From assembly GCF_000701405.1 (NCBI RefSeq), contig NZ_JNIV01000098.1, forward strand, positions 1-15,247: 15,247 nucleotides of DNA. Reading direction: 5' to 3'. Position numbers and translations under genes: made by a program. Shown here one piece after another: positions 1-7,400 of the stretch. The notes under the pieces were generated by a model that did no database searches, was not told the origin of the DNA, and saw nothing but the letters and a program-made list of their open reading frames with translations. This DNA is from Deinococcus marmoris DSM 12784. GTDB lineage: Bacteria; Deinococcota; Deinococci; Deinococcales; Deinococcaceae. Each line of letters begins with the position of its first letter. The first letter of the stretch is position 1.

Positions 1-2
1 TT

Positions 3-281
3 GCGATCTATCAGAAACGATGGCCCGTAGAAGAATTTCACAAATCACTCAAGCAAAATGCCTCTCTTGGGAAGTCGCCTGCCAGTACACCTGCATGTCA
101 GATCAAACACATTCTCTGTTCATTCTACGGACATATCAAGCTGGAAAAATTGAAAATCATCCGCAAGGAAAATCACTTTGCGATGCGAACAAAGATGTAT
201 ATCGCCGCTCTTAAAACTTCATACGAGGAATTACAAAGGCTGAGGCAGCAATCCGAGAATTTTCAAAACTCTGCCGCGTAA
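3..281 (+). CDS. DDE transposase, C-terminal part (cut by window edge)
   Basis: This reading frame is open from the first bases of the window to TAA at 279-281 and gives 92 residues; the start lies outside the window. It contains KRWPVEEFHKSLKQN, in which the VEEFHK glutamate is the likely third acidic residue of the DDE/RNase H-like catalytic triad. The rest is a lysine-rich helical tail ending in a run such as TSYEELQRLRQQ. These features are typical of the C-terminus of IS4/IS701-like transposases, which cut and rejoin DNA at element ends. Base composition is clearly more AT-rich than the genes from about 540 onward, suggesting a different origin from the host chromosome. The right inverted repeat should lie just after the stop codon, but I could not identify it without the left end. 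The exact IS family is uncertain. Confidence 0.8.
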   Translation, partial: AIYQKRWPVEEFHKSLKQNASLGKSPASTPACQIKHILCSFYGHIKLEKLKIIRKENHFAMRTKMYIAALKTSYEELQRLRQQSENFQNSAA

Positions 282-494
282 GGTCAGTCTATTAGGCAAT
301 TGTATGCGCTCACCGTGAGCAATTGATAATTCGCGTCTGAATGCGACATCGTCCCAATAAAACATAATTCCGTTTTGACTTAGAGTTATAGAAATTCGCA
401 TTGCCAGCTCTCTAGTCTTAGTAGTTTCGCTGAATTTTATACCCCATCTTTCGTCAAATTCTTGTGGCATATTTTGTCTATATAATAACGGCAT
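231..494 (-). CDS. Doubtful small AT-rich ORF, hypothetical
   Basis: An 87-aa ORF begins MPLLYRQNMPQEFDERWG. I do not recognise it. It is as AT-rich as the adjoining transposase fragment, and its last 17 codons run antisense through the 3' end of that transposase frame. If it is a real gene, an IS insertion probably replaced its natural C-terminus. No convincing Shine-Dalgarno sequence or -10 box sits before the ATG at 494. The frame runs open for only a few more codons upstream, into GC-rich sequence. It could be a truncated accessory gene or a chance ORF in low-GC DNA. Confidence 0.25.
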   Translation of the reverse strand: MPLLYRQNMPQEFDERWGIKFSETTKTRELAMRISITLSQNGIMFYWDDVAFRRELSIAHGERIQLPNRLTLRGRVLKILGLLPQPL

Positions 495-559
495 TTGTGC
501 GTTCTGGCAATAGATGAATAGTCACGGCCATTCCCCACACTGTGCTAGCTGGAGCTACC

Positions 560-673
560 TCACCGAATCAATTCCACACCCGCCCTCAAACCGGGCAGCT
601 TCGCCCAGTTCTTCTCTGCCGTCAGGATGCTCAGGCCGTGGGCTTCGGCGCTTCCCAGGCAGGCGGCATCAGA
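560..673 (-). pseudogene. C-terminal remnant of a second PIN-domain (VapC-like) toxin
   Basis: Directly after the TAG of the intact vapC, in the same frame, the minus strand encodes 37 more residues before TGA (560-562). They begin SDAACLGSAEAHGLSILTAE and continue to a WAKL motif and a terminal VELIR. This is the usual C-terminal core of PIN toxins of the 'GDAACLALA...LPVLTADRAWA' type: the aspartate of SDAAC matches the third catalytic acid, and LTAEKNW matches the fourth position (normally TAD). The intact VapC already has its own equivalents of both segments, so this piece comes from a different PIN gene. It has no start codon or N-terminal half and is presumably dead. It could be expressed only by readthrough of the vapC stop. 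The homology is judged by eye. Confidence 0.7.
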
Positions 674-1093
674 CTATTTTGTCCAGTCCTCGTATTTCAA
701 GCCTGCCACGCGGCTGAACTCGCCCGTGTTGTTGGTGACCAGCACGGCGTTCAGGCTCAGGGTGTGGCCTGCGATCAGGCCGTCGTATGGGCCAATAGGA
801 CGGCCAGTTTTTTTCAAGTCGGCGCGGAGTCCTGCGGCCATGTTTGCCGCCACGTCATCGAACGTGTAGACGTTCAGCGTGGCGATGAGTTCTTGGAGAG
901 TCCGCGTGTTTGCTGGAATACGGTCACTGCGGTAAATCCCGAACCACAGTTCATGAAGCGTGATGCTCGAAATCCCGATTTCATGTCCAGCCTCGGTGGC
1001 CTCTTCTACCCGCACGCCCACAAGCTCTGGTCTGCGGTTCATGGTGTAGATGCAGGTATTGGTGTCCAACAGATACAGGGCCGGACGGGTCAC
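674..1093 (-). CDS. vapC: VapC-family PIN-domain ribonuclease toxin
   Basis: This encodes 139 residues starting with GTG at 1093. PIN-domain toxins are Mg2+-dependent endoribonucleases that cleave tRNA, rRNA or mRNA when freed from the antitoxin. The order of PIN motifs is visible: YLLDTNTCIY (Asp10), ITLHELWFG (Glu48), IGPYDGLIAGHTL (Asp104) and VLVTNNTGEFSRVAGL near the C-terminus. The TNNTxEF form belongs to the VapC subgroup in which an asparagine or glutamate takes the fourth acidic position. Length is normal for VapC. The start overlaps the vapB stop by 4 nt (GTGA at 1090-1093), so the toxin is probably translated by coupling from the antitoxin and both share one promoter. The gene looks intact. 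A fragment of another PIN toxin follows its stop in frame. Confidence 0.92.
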   Translation of the reverse strand: MTRPALYLLDTNTCIYTMNRRPELVGVRVEEATEAGHEIGISSITLHELWFGIYRSDRIPANTRTLQELIATLNVYTFDDVAANMAAGLRADLKKTGRPIGPYDGLIAGHTLSLNAVLVTNNTGEFSRVAGLKYEDWTK

Positions 1094-1317
1094 AGAATAG
1101 GCTCCCGTTCCTGATCTTCGGGCTGTTCGCGCTCGAAGTGACCCTCGAAGGCGGTCAGTGCCGCGAAAATGGCCTTACCATCCTGTTTCTTGATAGGCGT
1201 GATGATCAGATCACGGCCCTGCCGCGTAATTTCAACTTCTCCATAAGGCAGTTGGAACTCCTGCGGAATGCGGACGGCCTGACTGTTGCCACTCTTGAAT
1301 GTCTTGGAACGGGTCAT
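1090..1317 (-). CDS. vapB: VapB antitoxin, AbrB/MazE-type
   Basis: This encodes 75 residues from ATG at 1317. The N-terminal half (TFKSGNSQAVRIPQEF, followed by VEITRQGRDLIITP) is a swapped-hairpin SpoVT-AbrB DNA-binding domain, residues about 3-43. The acidic tail (KQDGKAIFAALTAFEGHFER and onward to EREPIL) should wrap around the PIN toxin and block its active site. AGGTGA lies 4 nt before the start (1322-1327 on the plus strand), a good match to the anti-Shine-Dalgarno sequence. Like other VapB proteins it probably autorepresses together with VapC, and a palindromic operator lies just upstream at 1337-1353. Its tail is repeated in diverged form in the ORF upstream. Confidence 0.92.
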   Translation of the reverse strand: MTRSKTFKSGNSQAVRIPQEFQLPYGEVEITRQGRDLIITPIKKQDGKAIFAALTAFEGHFEREQPEDQEREPIL

Positions 1318-1335
1318 ATGGTCACCTCAGATTTG

Positions 1336-1364
1336 AGTATATACCGTATATACCCGTTTACCAA
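1336..1364 (-). promoter_or_regulatory. vapBC promoter with tandem palindromic operator
   Basis: Two copies of the 8-bp palindrome GTATATAC (1337-1344 and 1346-1353) are separated by one C. The whole block is therefore both a direct and an inverted repeat, as expected for a dimeric AbrB-type antitoxin or VapBC complex. Read on the minus strand, a -10 box TATACT (1341-1336) lies 17 nt from a -35-like TTGGTA (1364-1359). Transcription would start about 12 nt before the vapB ATG, leaving just enough leader for the AGGTGA ribosome site. Operator and promoter overlap, which fits autorepression. Confidence 0.7.
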
Positions 1365-1651
1365 CCTTTGCTTTCCGCCTCCGCGCGCCGCTCGTCCAGC
1401 AGCTCCTGCGTCACGTCCCGCCCGTCATCCCGCGCCAGACTTCCCATGACGGAGCGAATTAAGGCTTCCCGCTCGGCCTGCGTCAGCACTTTCGTCGGCT
1501 CCGCATTCAGCGTGACGGGTACTGGATTGTCCAAGAACGGCTCCCGCTCCTGTTCTCCCGTAGGCTGCTCCCGGTCAATCGGGCCTTCAATCGCGGCCAG
1601 AGCGTCAAAAATCGCCCCACCATCCTGCCTCTCAAAATCATCCGGGTTCAT
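1358..1651 (-). CDS. Antitoxin-like ORF with a second VapB-type tail, probable remnant
   Basis: From ATG 1651 this gives 97 residues; an in-frame ATG at 1696 is possible but overlaps the divergent hydrolase promoter. Residues 5-35 (ERQDGGAIFDALAAIEGPID and onward to EREPFL) align with the tail of the intact VapB (KQDGKAIFAALTAFEGHFER and onward to EREPIL), but no AbrB DNA-binding domain precedes them. The second half contains LIRSVMGSLARDDG and ends QELLDERRAEAESKGW, a short helical segment resembling the C-termini of other small PIN antitoxins. No complete toxin gene follows; instead the vapBC promoter begins where it stops. I read it as the fused remains of one or two older antitoxins. A functional small protein is not excluded, because the frame is intact and codon use matches the chromosome. 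Confidence 0.5.
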   Translation of the reverse strand: MNPDDFERQDGGAIFDALAAIEGPIDREQPTGEQEREPFLDNPVPVTLNAEPTKVLTQAEREALIRSVMGSLARDDGRDVTQELLDERRAEAESKGW

Positions 1652-1700
1652 GGGCCAGCTTAACGCCCCGGCACCGGCAACCCCCACCACTCCCACGCTC

Positions 1701-1713
1701 TAGAGTCTGGGGC
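1701..1713 (+). promoter_or_regulatory. Leaderless-type -10 box before the serine hydrolase
   Basis: TAGAGT (1701-1706) fits the TANNNT -10 pattern and lies exactly 7 nt before the ATG at 1714. Transcription would then begin at or next to the start codon. There is no Shine-Dalgarno sequence other than the weak GGGG inside the spacer. This spacing supports 1714 as the true start. Confidence 0.5.
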
Positions 1714-3083
1714 ATGAGCCTTCTGGAGACCGTCCGGCACATCGCCCCCTACCTGGAACGCTGGCTGGAATACGGGCGCGATTACCAGCGCATTCCCGGC
1801 GTGCAGGTGGCCGTGCGCGTGGGCGACGAACTGGCGGCGTCGTTCGCGCTGGGCAAAGCCAACGAGGACACGGGCGAGGCGCTGACCACCCGGCACCTGC
1901 CCCCATCGCCTCGCATTCCAAGACCTTCACGGCCACCGCCGTCTTTCAACTCGTCGAGGCCGGAAAACTGCGCCTGGACGATACGGCGGGCCACTGGCTG
2001 CCGGAGCTGGGGGGTTCCCCCGCCGCCGACATGACCGTGCGGGCGCTGCTGGGCCACCAGTCTGGCATCAACCGCGACGGGGCCGACAGCGATTACTGGC
2101 AGCAACGGCACGCCTTCCCGGATCGGCAGACCCTGCTGGACTTTGCCCGCGCCGAGGCCGTGTTTCCGCAGAACCAGCACTTCAAATATTCCAACATCGG
2201 TTACGGCCTCCTGGGCCTGATCGTGGAGGCGGCGGGGGGCGAGGGCTACGGCGACTACATTCAGACCCACATCACCGGCCCGCTGGAGCTGACGGACCTG
2301 GGCGCAGAACTGCCCCCGGAACGCGAGGCCGAACTGGCCACCGGCCACGGCGCACGCCTGTTCGGCAACGATGCCCGCCGCACGCTGCCGTCCTCCGACA
2401 CCCGCGCGCTGGCGGCGGCCACTGGCTTCTACGGCACCGCCGAGGCCCTGACCGCCTACTGGGCGCGGCACACCCTGGGCCGTGATGGCCTGCTCTCCGA
2501 CGCCTCCAAACGCCTGATGGCGCGCCGCGAATCGGAAATCACCAAGCCCACCCGGCGCGGCTACGGCCTGGGCCTGATTCTGGACGAGATCGGCGGGCGC
2601 GGACTGGTGGGCCACTCTGGCGGCTTTCCCGGCCACATCACGCAGTCGTGGCTGGACCCCAAAACCGGACTGTCCATTTCAGTGCTGACCAACACGCTGG
2701 GCGGCCCGGCCACCGAATGGGCGGGCAACCTGATCCGTCTCATTGATCTGGCGCATAAGAACGCCGGGAAGACGGCAGACACCGCGCACAATCTGGACTC
2801 CTTCACCGGACGCTTCGCCAACGCCTGGGGCCTGTTCGACATCGTGAATCTGGGCGGGCGGCTGGTGGCCCTGACCCCGCTGGGCGATCCGTCCGCCAGT
2901 GCGGTAGAGCTGACCGTGCAGGATGCCAATACCCTGTGCCCGGAACCCGAAGGCGGCTTCGGCTCGGTGGGCGAGCCATATCACTTCCAGCGCGCAGAGA
3001 ACGGCGAAATCCAGTGGGTGCGTCAGGGCGGCGGGCGGAGTTGGCCCCTGGAGGCTTACCAAGCGGGGGCGGAGCTGGATTAA
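1714..3083 (+). pseudogene. Frameshifted serine hydrolase, beta-lactamase class C / S12 family
   Basis: Two reading frames together encode one protein of about 455 residues. The first (from ATG 1714) covers the N-terminus up to TTRHL near 1899. The second is open from about 1905 and continues to TAA at 3081-3083. The join lies at a run of five C at 1900-1904, where one lost base would explain the shift. After the join the second frame gives IASHSKTFTATAVFQLVEAG, containing the nucleophile motif SxxK (S at 1911, K at 1920). Next come YSN (Tyr at 2187, the YxN motif) and HSGGFPGH (His at 2612, the HxG/KTG-equivalent motif), completing the S12 active site. Family members hydrolyse beta-lactams, esters or D-amino-acyl peptides; the substrate here is unknown. 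There is no obvious signal peptide, suggesting a cytoplasmic esterase or peptidase. The gene is either a recent pseudogene or affected by a sequencing error in the C run. An internal ATG at 2031 would give a product lacking the SxxK serine. Confidence 0.88.
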
Positions 3084-3104
3084 AGCTGGCCTGACCTGCC
3101 TTTT

Positions 3105-3127
3105 GCCTCTCCATCTGTGGGAGAGGC
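3105..3127. terminator. Hairpin between convergent genes
   Basis: GCCTCTCC (3105-3112) and GGAGAGGC (3120-3127) form a perfect 8-bp stem with a 7-nt loop, preceded by TTTT at 3101-3104. It lies 22 nt after the hydrolase stop and before the convergent kinase gene. No T run follows on the plus strand, but on the minus strand the stem is followed by AAAA, so a classical intrinsic terminator is not clear in either direction. It may instead be part of a dispersed intergenic element (see findings). Confidence 0.4.
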
Positions 3128-3180
3128 AGGAGCGTAGCGGCGGCAGGGTGAGGGGGCAATCCAACGAGCGCTAACTCACC

Positions 3181-4434
3181 CTACTCGTCTTCCTCGTCGG
3201 GCAGCGGCAGGCGCACGCGGAAGGTGGCCCCGCCGCCGGGGGTGTCGGTCACATCCAGCGTGCCGCCGTGCGAGGTCACCACCTGCTGGGCAATGGTCAG
3301 GCCCAGACCCGCCGAACCCGCTTCCTTGCCCCTGAAAAACTTGTCGAAGATGCGCGGCTTGATCGCGTCGGGCACGCCGGGACCCCGGTCCACCACGCGC
3401 ACCTCCACCTCGCCGGGGCGCAGGCTGCTTTCCAGATGCACCAGCTCGGGTGAGCCGCTCACGCGGATGGCGTTGGTCACCAGATTCATAAAGACCTGAC
3501 TCAGCCGCACCGGATCGCCCACGATCTCGATGTTCTCGGGCGTGGCCCTGACGCCGTAATCGCGCCCCACCTGCGAGATGACCCTGCCCAGATTCATGAA
3601 GTGCATTTCTATCCCCTGCACCAGTTCCCCGCGCGAGAGTTGCAGCAGATCGTTGACCAGCCGGGTCATGTTCTCGGCCACGCGCTGGGCGTCCAGTAGC
3701 GTCTGGGAGCCGCCCGCCTCGCGTTCGGCGCGGCGCAGGTAGCCGTGCAGGGCGGTCAGCGGCGTCCGCAGTTCGTGGCTGGTCTCGGCCAGGAAAGTTT
3801 TCTGCATGTTCAGCGCTTCCTCAAGCTGCTTGGCCTGAATTTCCAGGCGCTGGCTCTGGCGCTCGGCAGTGTTCCGCAGCCGCTCCACCTCGGTCAGGCG
3901 GGCCTGGAGACTGCTGTTGAGGCTCAGCACCTCCCGCTCGGCGCGCTCCCGGCTGGCGCGGGCCTCCACCTCGGCCACGGCGCGGCGGATGGTGGGGGCC
4001 AGTCGGTCCAGGCGCTGCTTGAGGATGTAATCGGTGACGCCCTGACGCAACGTGTCCACGGCGACTTCCTCGCCCAGCGCGCCGGTCACGATGATGAACG
4101 GCACCTCCGGCAACCGGGCGCTGGCGGCGCGGTAGGCGCTGAGGCCGTCGTAGCTGGGCAGCGCGTAGTCGCTGAGGATCAGGTGGGGCGGATCACGCTC
4201 CAGGGCGTCCAGGAATCCGGCCTCGTCCTCCACCCGGCGCACCTGCAACTGCCACGGCAACTCGCCGTCCAGATGCATGACCACCAGTTCGTGGTCCAGT
4301 TCGCTGTCTTCCAGATGCAGCACGTTCAGCGCCTCGCCGGGGCCGGGGAAGCGGTAGATGCTCTGGGTGGTGGGACGGGCAGCGGGGTGGGCGGCCATGT
4401 CCAGCGCCGCCGATCTGATTTCCATGTCGGTCAT
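3181..4434 (-). CDS. Receiver-histidine kinase (REC-HisKA-HATPase)
   Basis: This encodes 417 residues. The start is ATG 4434, inside an ATGA overlap with the preceding kinase's stop and with GGAG just upstream; a longer frame from 4542 would only read through that gene. Domains in order: a receiver at residues ~37-145 (LHLEDSE acidic pocket, phosphoacceptor Asp89 in ILSDYALP, Thr117 in IIVTGALGEE, Lys139); a charged coiled coil ~155-212; HisKA with FLAETSHELRTPL, phospho-His220; then an HATPase domain with VFMNLVTNAI (N box), VVDRGPGVP (G1), FDKFFRG (F box) and GLGLTIAQ (G2). There are no membrane segments, so it is cytoplasmic. The N-terminal receiver suggests it takes phosphate from the upstream sensor kinase, which has no receiver of its own, and then controls or passes on the signal through its own kinase core. 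No DNA-binding response regulator is encoded in the window. All catalytic motifs look intact. Confidence 0.93.
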   Translation of the reverse strand: MTDMEIRSAALDMAAHPAARPTTQSIYRFPGPGEALNVLHLEDSELDHELVVMHLDGELPWQLQVRRVEDEAGFLDALERDPPHLILSDYALPSYDGLSAYRAASARLPEVPFIIVTGALGEEVAVDTLRQGVTDYILKQRLDRLAPTIRRAVAEVEARASRERAEREVLSLNSSLQARLTEVERLRNTAERQSQRLEIQAKQLEEALNMQKTFLAETSHELRTPLTALHGYLRRAEREAGGSQTLLDAQRVAENMTRLVNDLLQLSRGELVQGIEMHFMNLGRVISQVGRDYGVRATPENIEIVGDPVRLSQVFMNLVTNAIRVSGSPELVHLESSLRPGEVEVRVVDRGPGVPDAIKPRIFDKFFRGKEAGSAGLGLTIAQQVVTSHGGTLDVTDTPGGGATFRVRLPLPDEEDE

Positions 4435-7400
4435 GCGCGCTCCACGTTGGTCTGGCTGGCGGTCTGGCTGGCGGCTCCGGCAGCGGGTGAGTCGGCCCAC
4501 GCACCGGCCTCCAGCGGCAGGGTGATCCAGAATTCGGCCCACGCGCCCTGGCAGGCGTCGGCCCCCACCCGGCCCCCGTGGCGGGTCACGATCCGCCGGA
4601 CATTGGCGAGGCCGATGCCGATGCCCTCGAATTCATCGGTGCGGTGCAGACGTTGAAACACGCCGAACAGTTTATCCAGGTATTCGGGATTAAAGCCCAC
4701 ACCGTTGTCACGAACCGTTAACGTGATGGCCCCACCACGGCCTGCCCCCGCGTCCACCTGCGCGCTCACGTCCACGGTGGCGTGGTCACGGGTGCGGGTG
4801 TACTTGATGGCGTTGCTCAGCAGGTTGGTGACCACCAGCCCCAGCAGCCCCGCGTCGCCGGGCACAGCAGGGAGCGTGTCAGGCAGCGTGAAGGTGATGT
4901 GGCGGCCCTCGCGGTCCGGTTCCAGTTGCTCCCAGCCGGTCTTCAGCAGGGTCAATAAGTCCACCCGTTCGCGGCGCAGTTCCTGGCGGCCCATGCGCGA
5001 GAACTCCAGCAGGTCGTCAATGAGCTGGCTCATGCGCCCCGCCGAATCGGTGATGATGCTCAGGTAACGCTGCCCCTTGGCGCTCAGGCCGCCGCCACCT
5101 GCCGCGCCCTCCTGTTCGCTGCGGGTCTGCTGGTTCAGCAGTTCCTTGCCCAGCAGGTCGCCAAAGCCCACGATGTGCCGCAGCGGTGTGCGCAGATCGT
5201 GTGAAACGCTGTAGCTGAAGGCTTCCAGCTCCTGATTGGCGTGTTCCAGTTCCTCGGTGCGGCGCTGCACGCGGTCTTCCAGGGACAGGTTGAGGGCCTG
5301 CAACTCGCGCTGCGCCCCGGCGACCCGTTCCTGAAGCGCGTCGTTGTCCAGCGCGGCGGCAAAGCGTCCGCTGATCTCCTGGGCCAGATCGTGGTCGCGC
5401 CCGGTCAGTTCCTGGCGGTAGAACAGCCCCAGCACGCCGCACAGTCGCCCGCCCGCACCCAGCAGCGGATATAGCAGCGCCCCGGTGGCATTGACTCCGT
5501 GCAGCAGCGGATGCGACGGAATGAACAGCGGGTCCTCGTTGCGGGTCACCTGTTCCAGCAGGCCGTCCAGAAAGGCGCGCATGTGCCCGGTCTGCCACGC
5601 CGGATGCAGCGAGGACGAGGCCAGCAGTTCGGGCAGCGTGGTCTGGGGGGCCTGCTGCTGGGCTGACCCGTCCCGAGTAGACCCATCCCGAATAGACCAC
5701 AGCGCCGCACCCTCCGCGAAACGCGCCGTCACGCGGCCCAGCGCGGCGCGGTACACCGCCGGGCGGCTGGGGGCCGTCAGGTAGGGTGGCATCAGCAGCG
5801 GGGCCATGACGTGGGGGCGGGTGGGGGTGGGTTTAATCTCGGGGCGGCGGGTGGCCAGGTCTCCGGCCACATCGGCCAGCAGGCGGGCGGCATTTTCCTC
5901 ATAGACCGAGTCGTCCACGTCGGTGCTGGTGCCCACCCACTCCAGCACCATGCCTGTATGGTCCAGCACGGGCAGACCGCGCGTCACGAAGTTGCGGTAG
6001 CGCCCCTCCGCCGACAGCAATCGGTGTTCGGCCTCGAAGGGCCGCCCGCTGCGGATGGCCGCTGCCCAGCCGCGCTGGTAGTCGGCGCGGTCCTCGGGGT
6101 GCAGCAGGCCCAGGAAGCCGCCGGACGCCCGCTCTGACCCCACGTACTCCTCCCAGCGCCGGTTGAAGGCCAGCGACTCGCCCCGGGGATCGGCCTGCCA
6201 GACGATCTGTGGCAGGCCCTCCAGCACGCTGCGGTAGCGTTCCTCACCGCGCTGCGCCCGGCGCTCGGCGGTCAGGCGGTCATGGATGTCGGTGGCCGAG
6301 GTGATCCATTCCTGGGTCTGGACCAGTTCCGGCTGGCCTGTGGTGCCCTGGTCTGCGCTCCCCTGGCCTGCGCTCCCGTGACCTGCCACATTCTGGCCTT
6401 CCCCAGCACGGATGCCCGGGCCGTCGCCGATGCGGATGGGAGACAGGCGCAGTGTGAACCAGCGGCGGCTGCCAGCGTTCGTCGTCAGCCCGCTGCCCAC
6501 CTGACTGTTGCCTTCCTGATCGCCGCCCACCTGAAGCTGAACCTCGGCGCTGGCGGCGTACTGGCCCACCTCGCCGCGCTCGCGAACTTCCCGCCACAGT
6601 TGCTCGAAGGCGGCGCGGCCCTCGGGCGTCATGCGGGCGCTCAGGTCGCCCCCGCCCAGCAGGTCGCGGTGCTGGGTGTTGCTGTAGGTGACCCGGCCCG
6701 CGCTGTCGCTGACCTGCAAGATGTGTGGAATGGCGTCCAGCACGCCCCGGTAGCGCCGCTCGCCGCGCACGATGGCCTGTTCGGCGCTCACGCGCTCGCT
6801 GACGTCGCGCACCACTTCCAGCAGGCCCAGGCGTTCGCCGCCCGCGTCCTGCACGGCGCTACGCTGGGCCTCGCCCGAAAACACGCTGCCGTCGGCGCGG
6901 CGGTACGGCGTGGTCAGGGCCTGAAAGGTCTGGCGTTCGTTCAGCCGTGTGTCCAGATGCAGCGCCGAGAGCGGCTGGCCGATCAGGGCAGAGGCCGAAT
7001 GACCGAACTGCCGTTCCAGGGCGCGGTTGACCAGCCGGATCTGCCCCTGCGGATCAGTAAAGGCGGCGGCGTCCTGCATGGACTGGAAGATTGCCTCGAA
7101 CTCGGCGCGGGCCTGTTCCTGCTGCGCCCGCGCCCGGCCCAGCGAGACGTTCAGGGTCTCGGCGCGGCTGCGGGCCAGCACCTGTGAACCCACCAGCAGG
7201 TAGGCCAGCCCGGCCACCAGCAGGCCCGCCAGCATCACCAGCACCGGCACGCCAGCGGCGGCGTCCTGGCCGAAACTGCGCGGGGCGGCGTAGGTCAGGG
7301 TCCACGGCTGACCGGCCAGCATGAGTGTGGTGCTGTCCTGAAAGTAATCGGGCCGAACGGCCCCTGTCAGCGGCTGATCGTCCAGCCGGACGCTGACCGA

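Noticed and set aside
542..1114. 190-aa plus-strand ORF across the TA locus
   Set aside because: It lies antisense to vapC, the toxin remnant and the end of vapB, all of which have recognisable domains; the plus-strand protein resembles nothing.
1782..2636. 284-aa minus-strand ORF
   Set aside because: It is the mirror frame of the serine hydrolase, which has all its catalytic motifs on the plus strand.
3745..4656. 303-aa plus-strand ORF opposite the two kinases
   Set aside because: It is an antisense shadow of strongly biased GC-rich coding sequence; the minus strand carries complete HisKA and receiver motifs.
6282..7187. 301-aa plus-strand ORF
   Set aside because: It is antisense to the PAS region of the sensor kinase, with composition typical of a mirrored frame and no domain.
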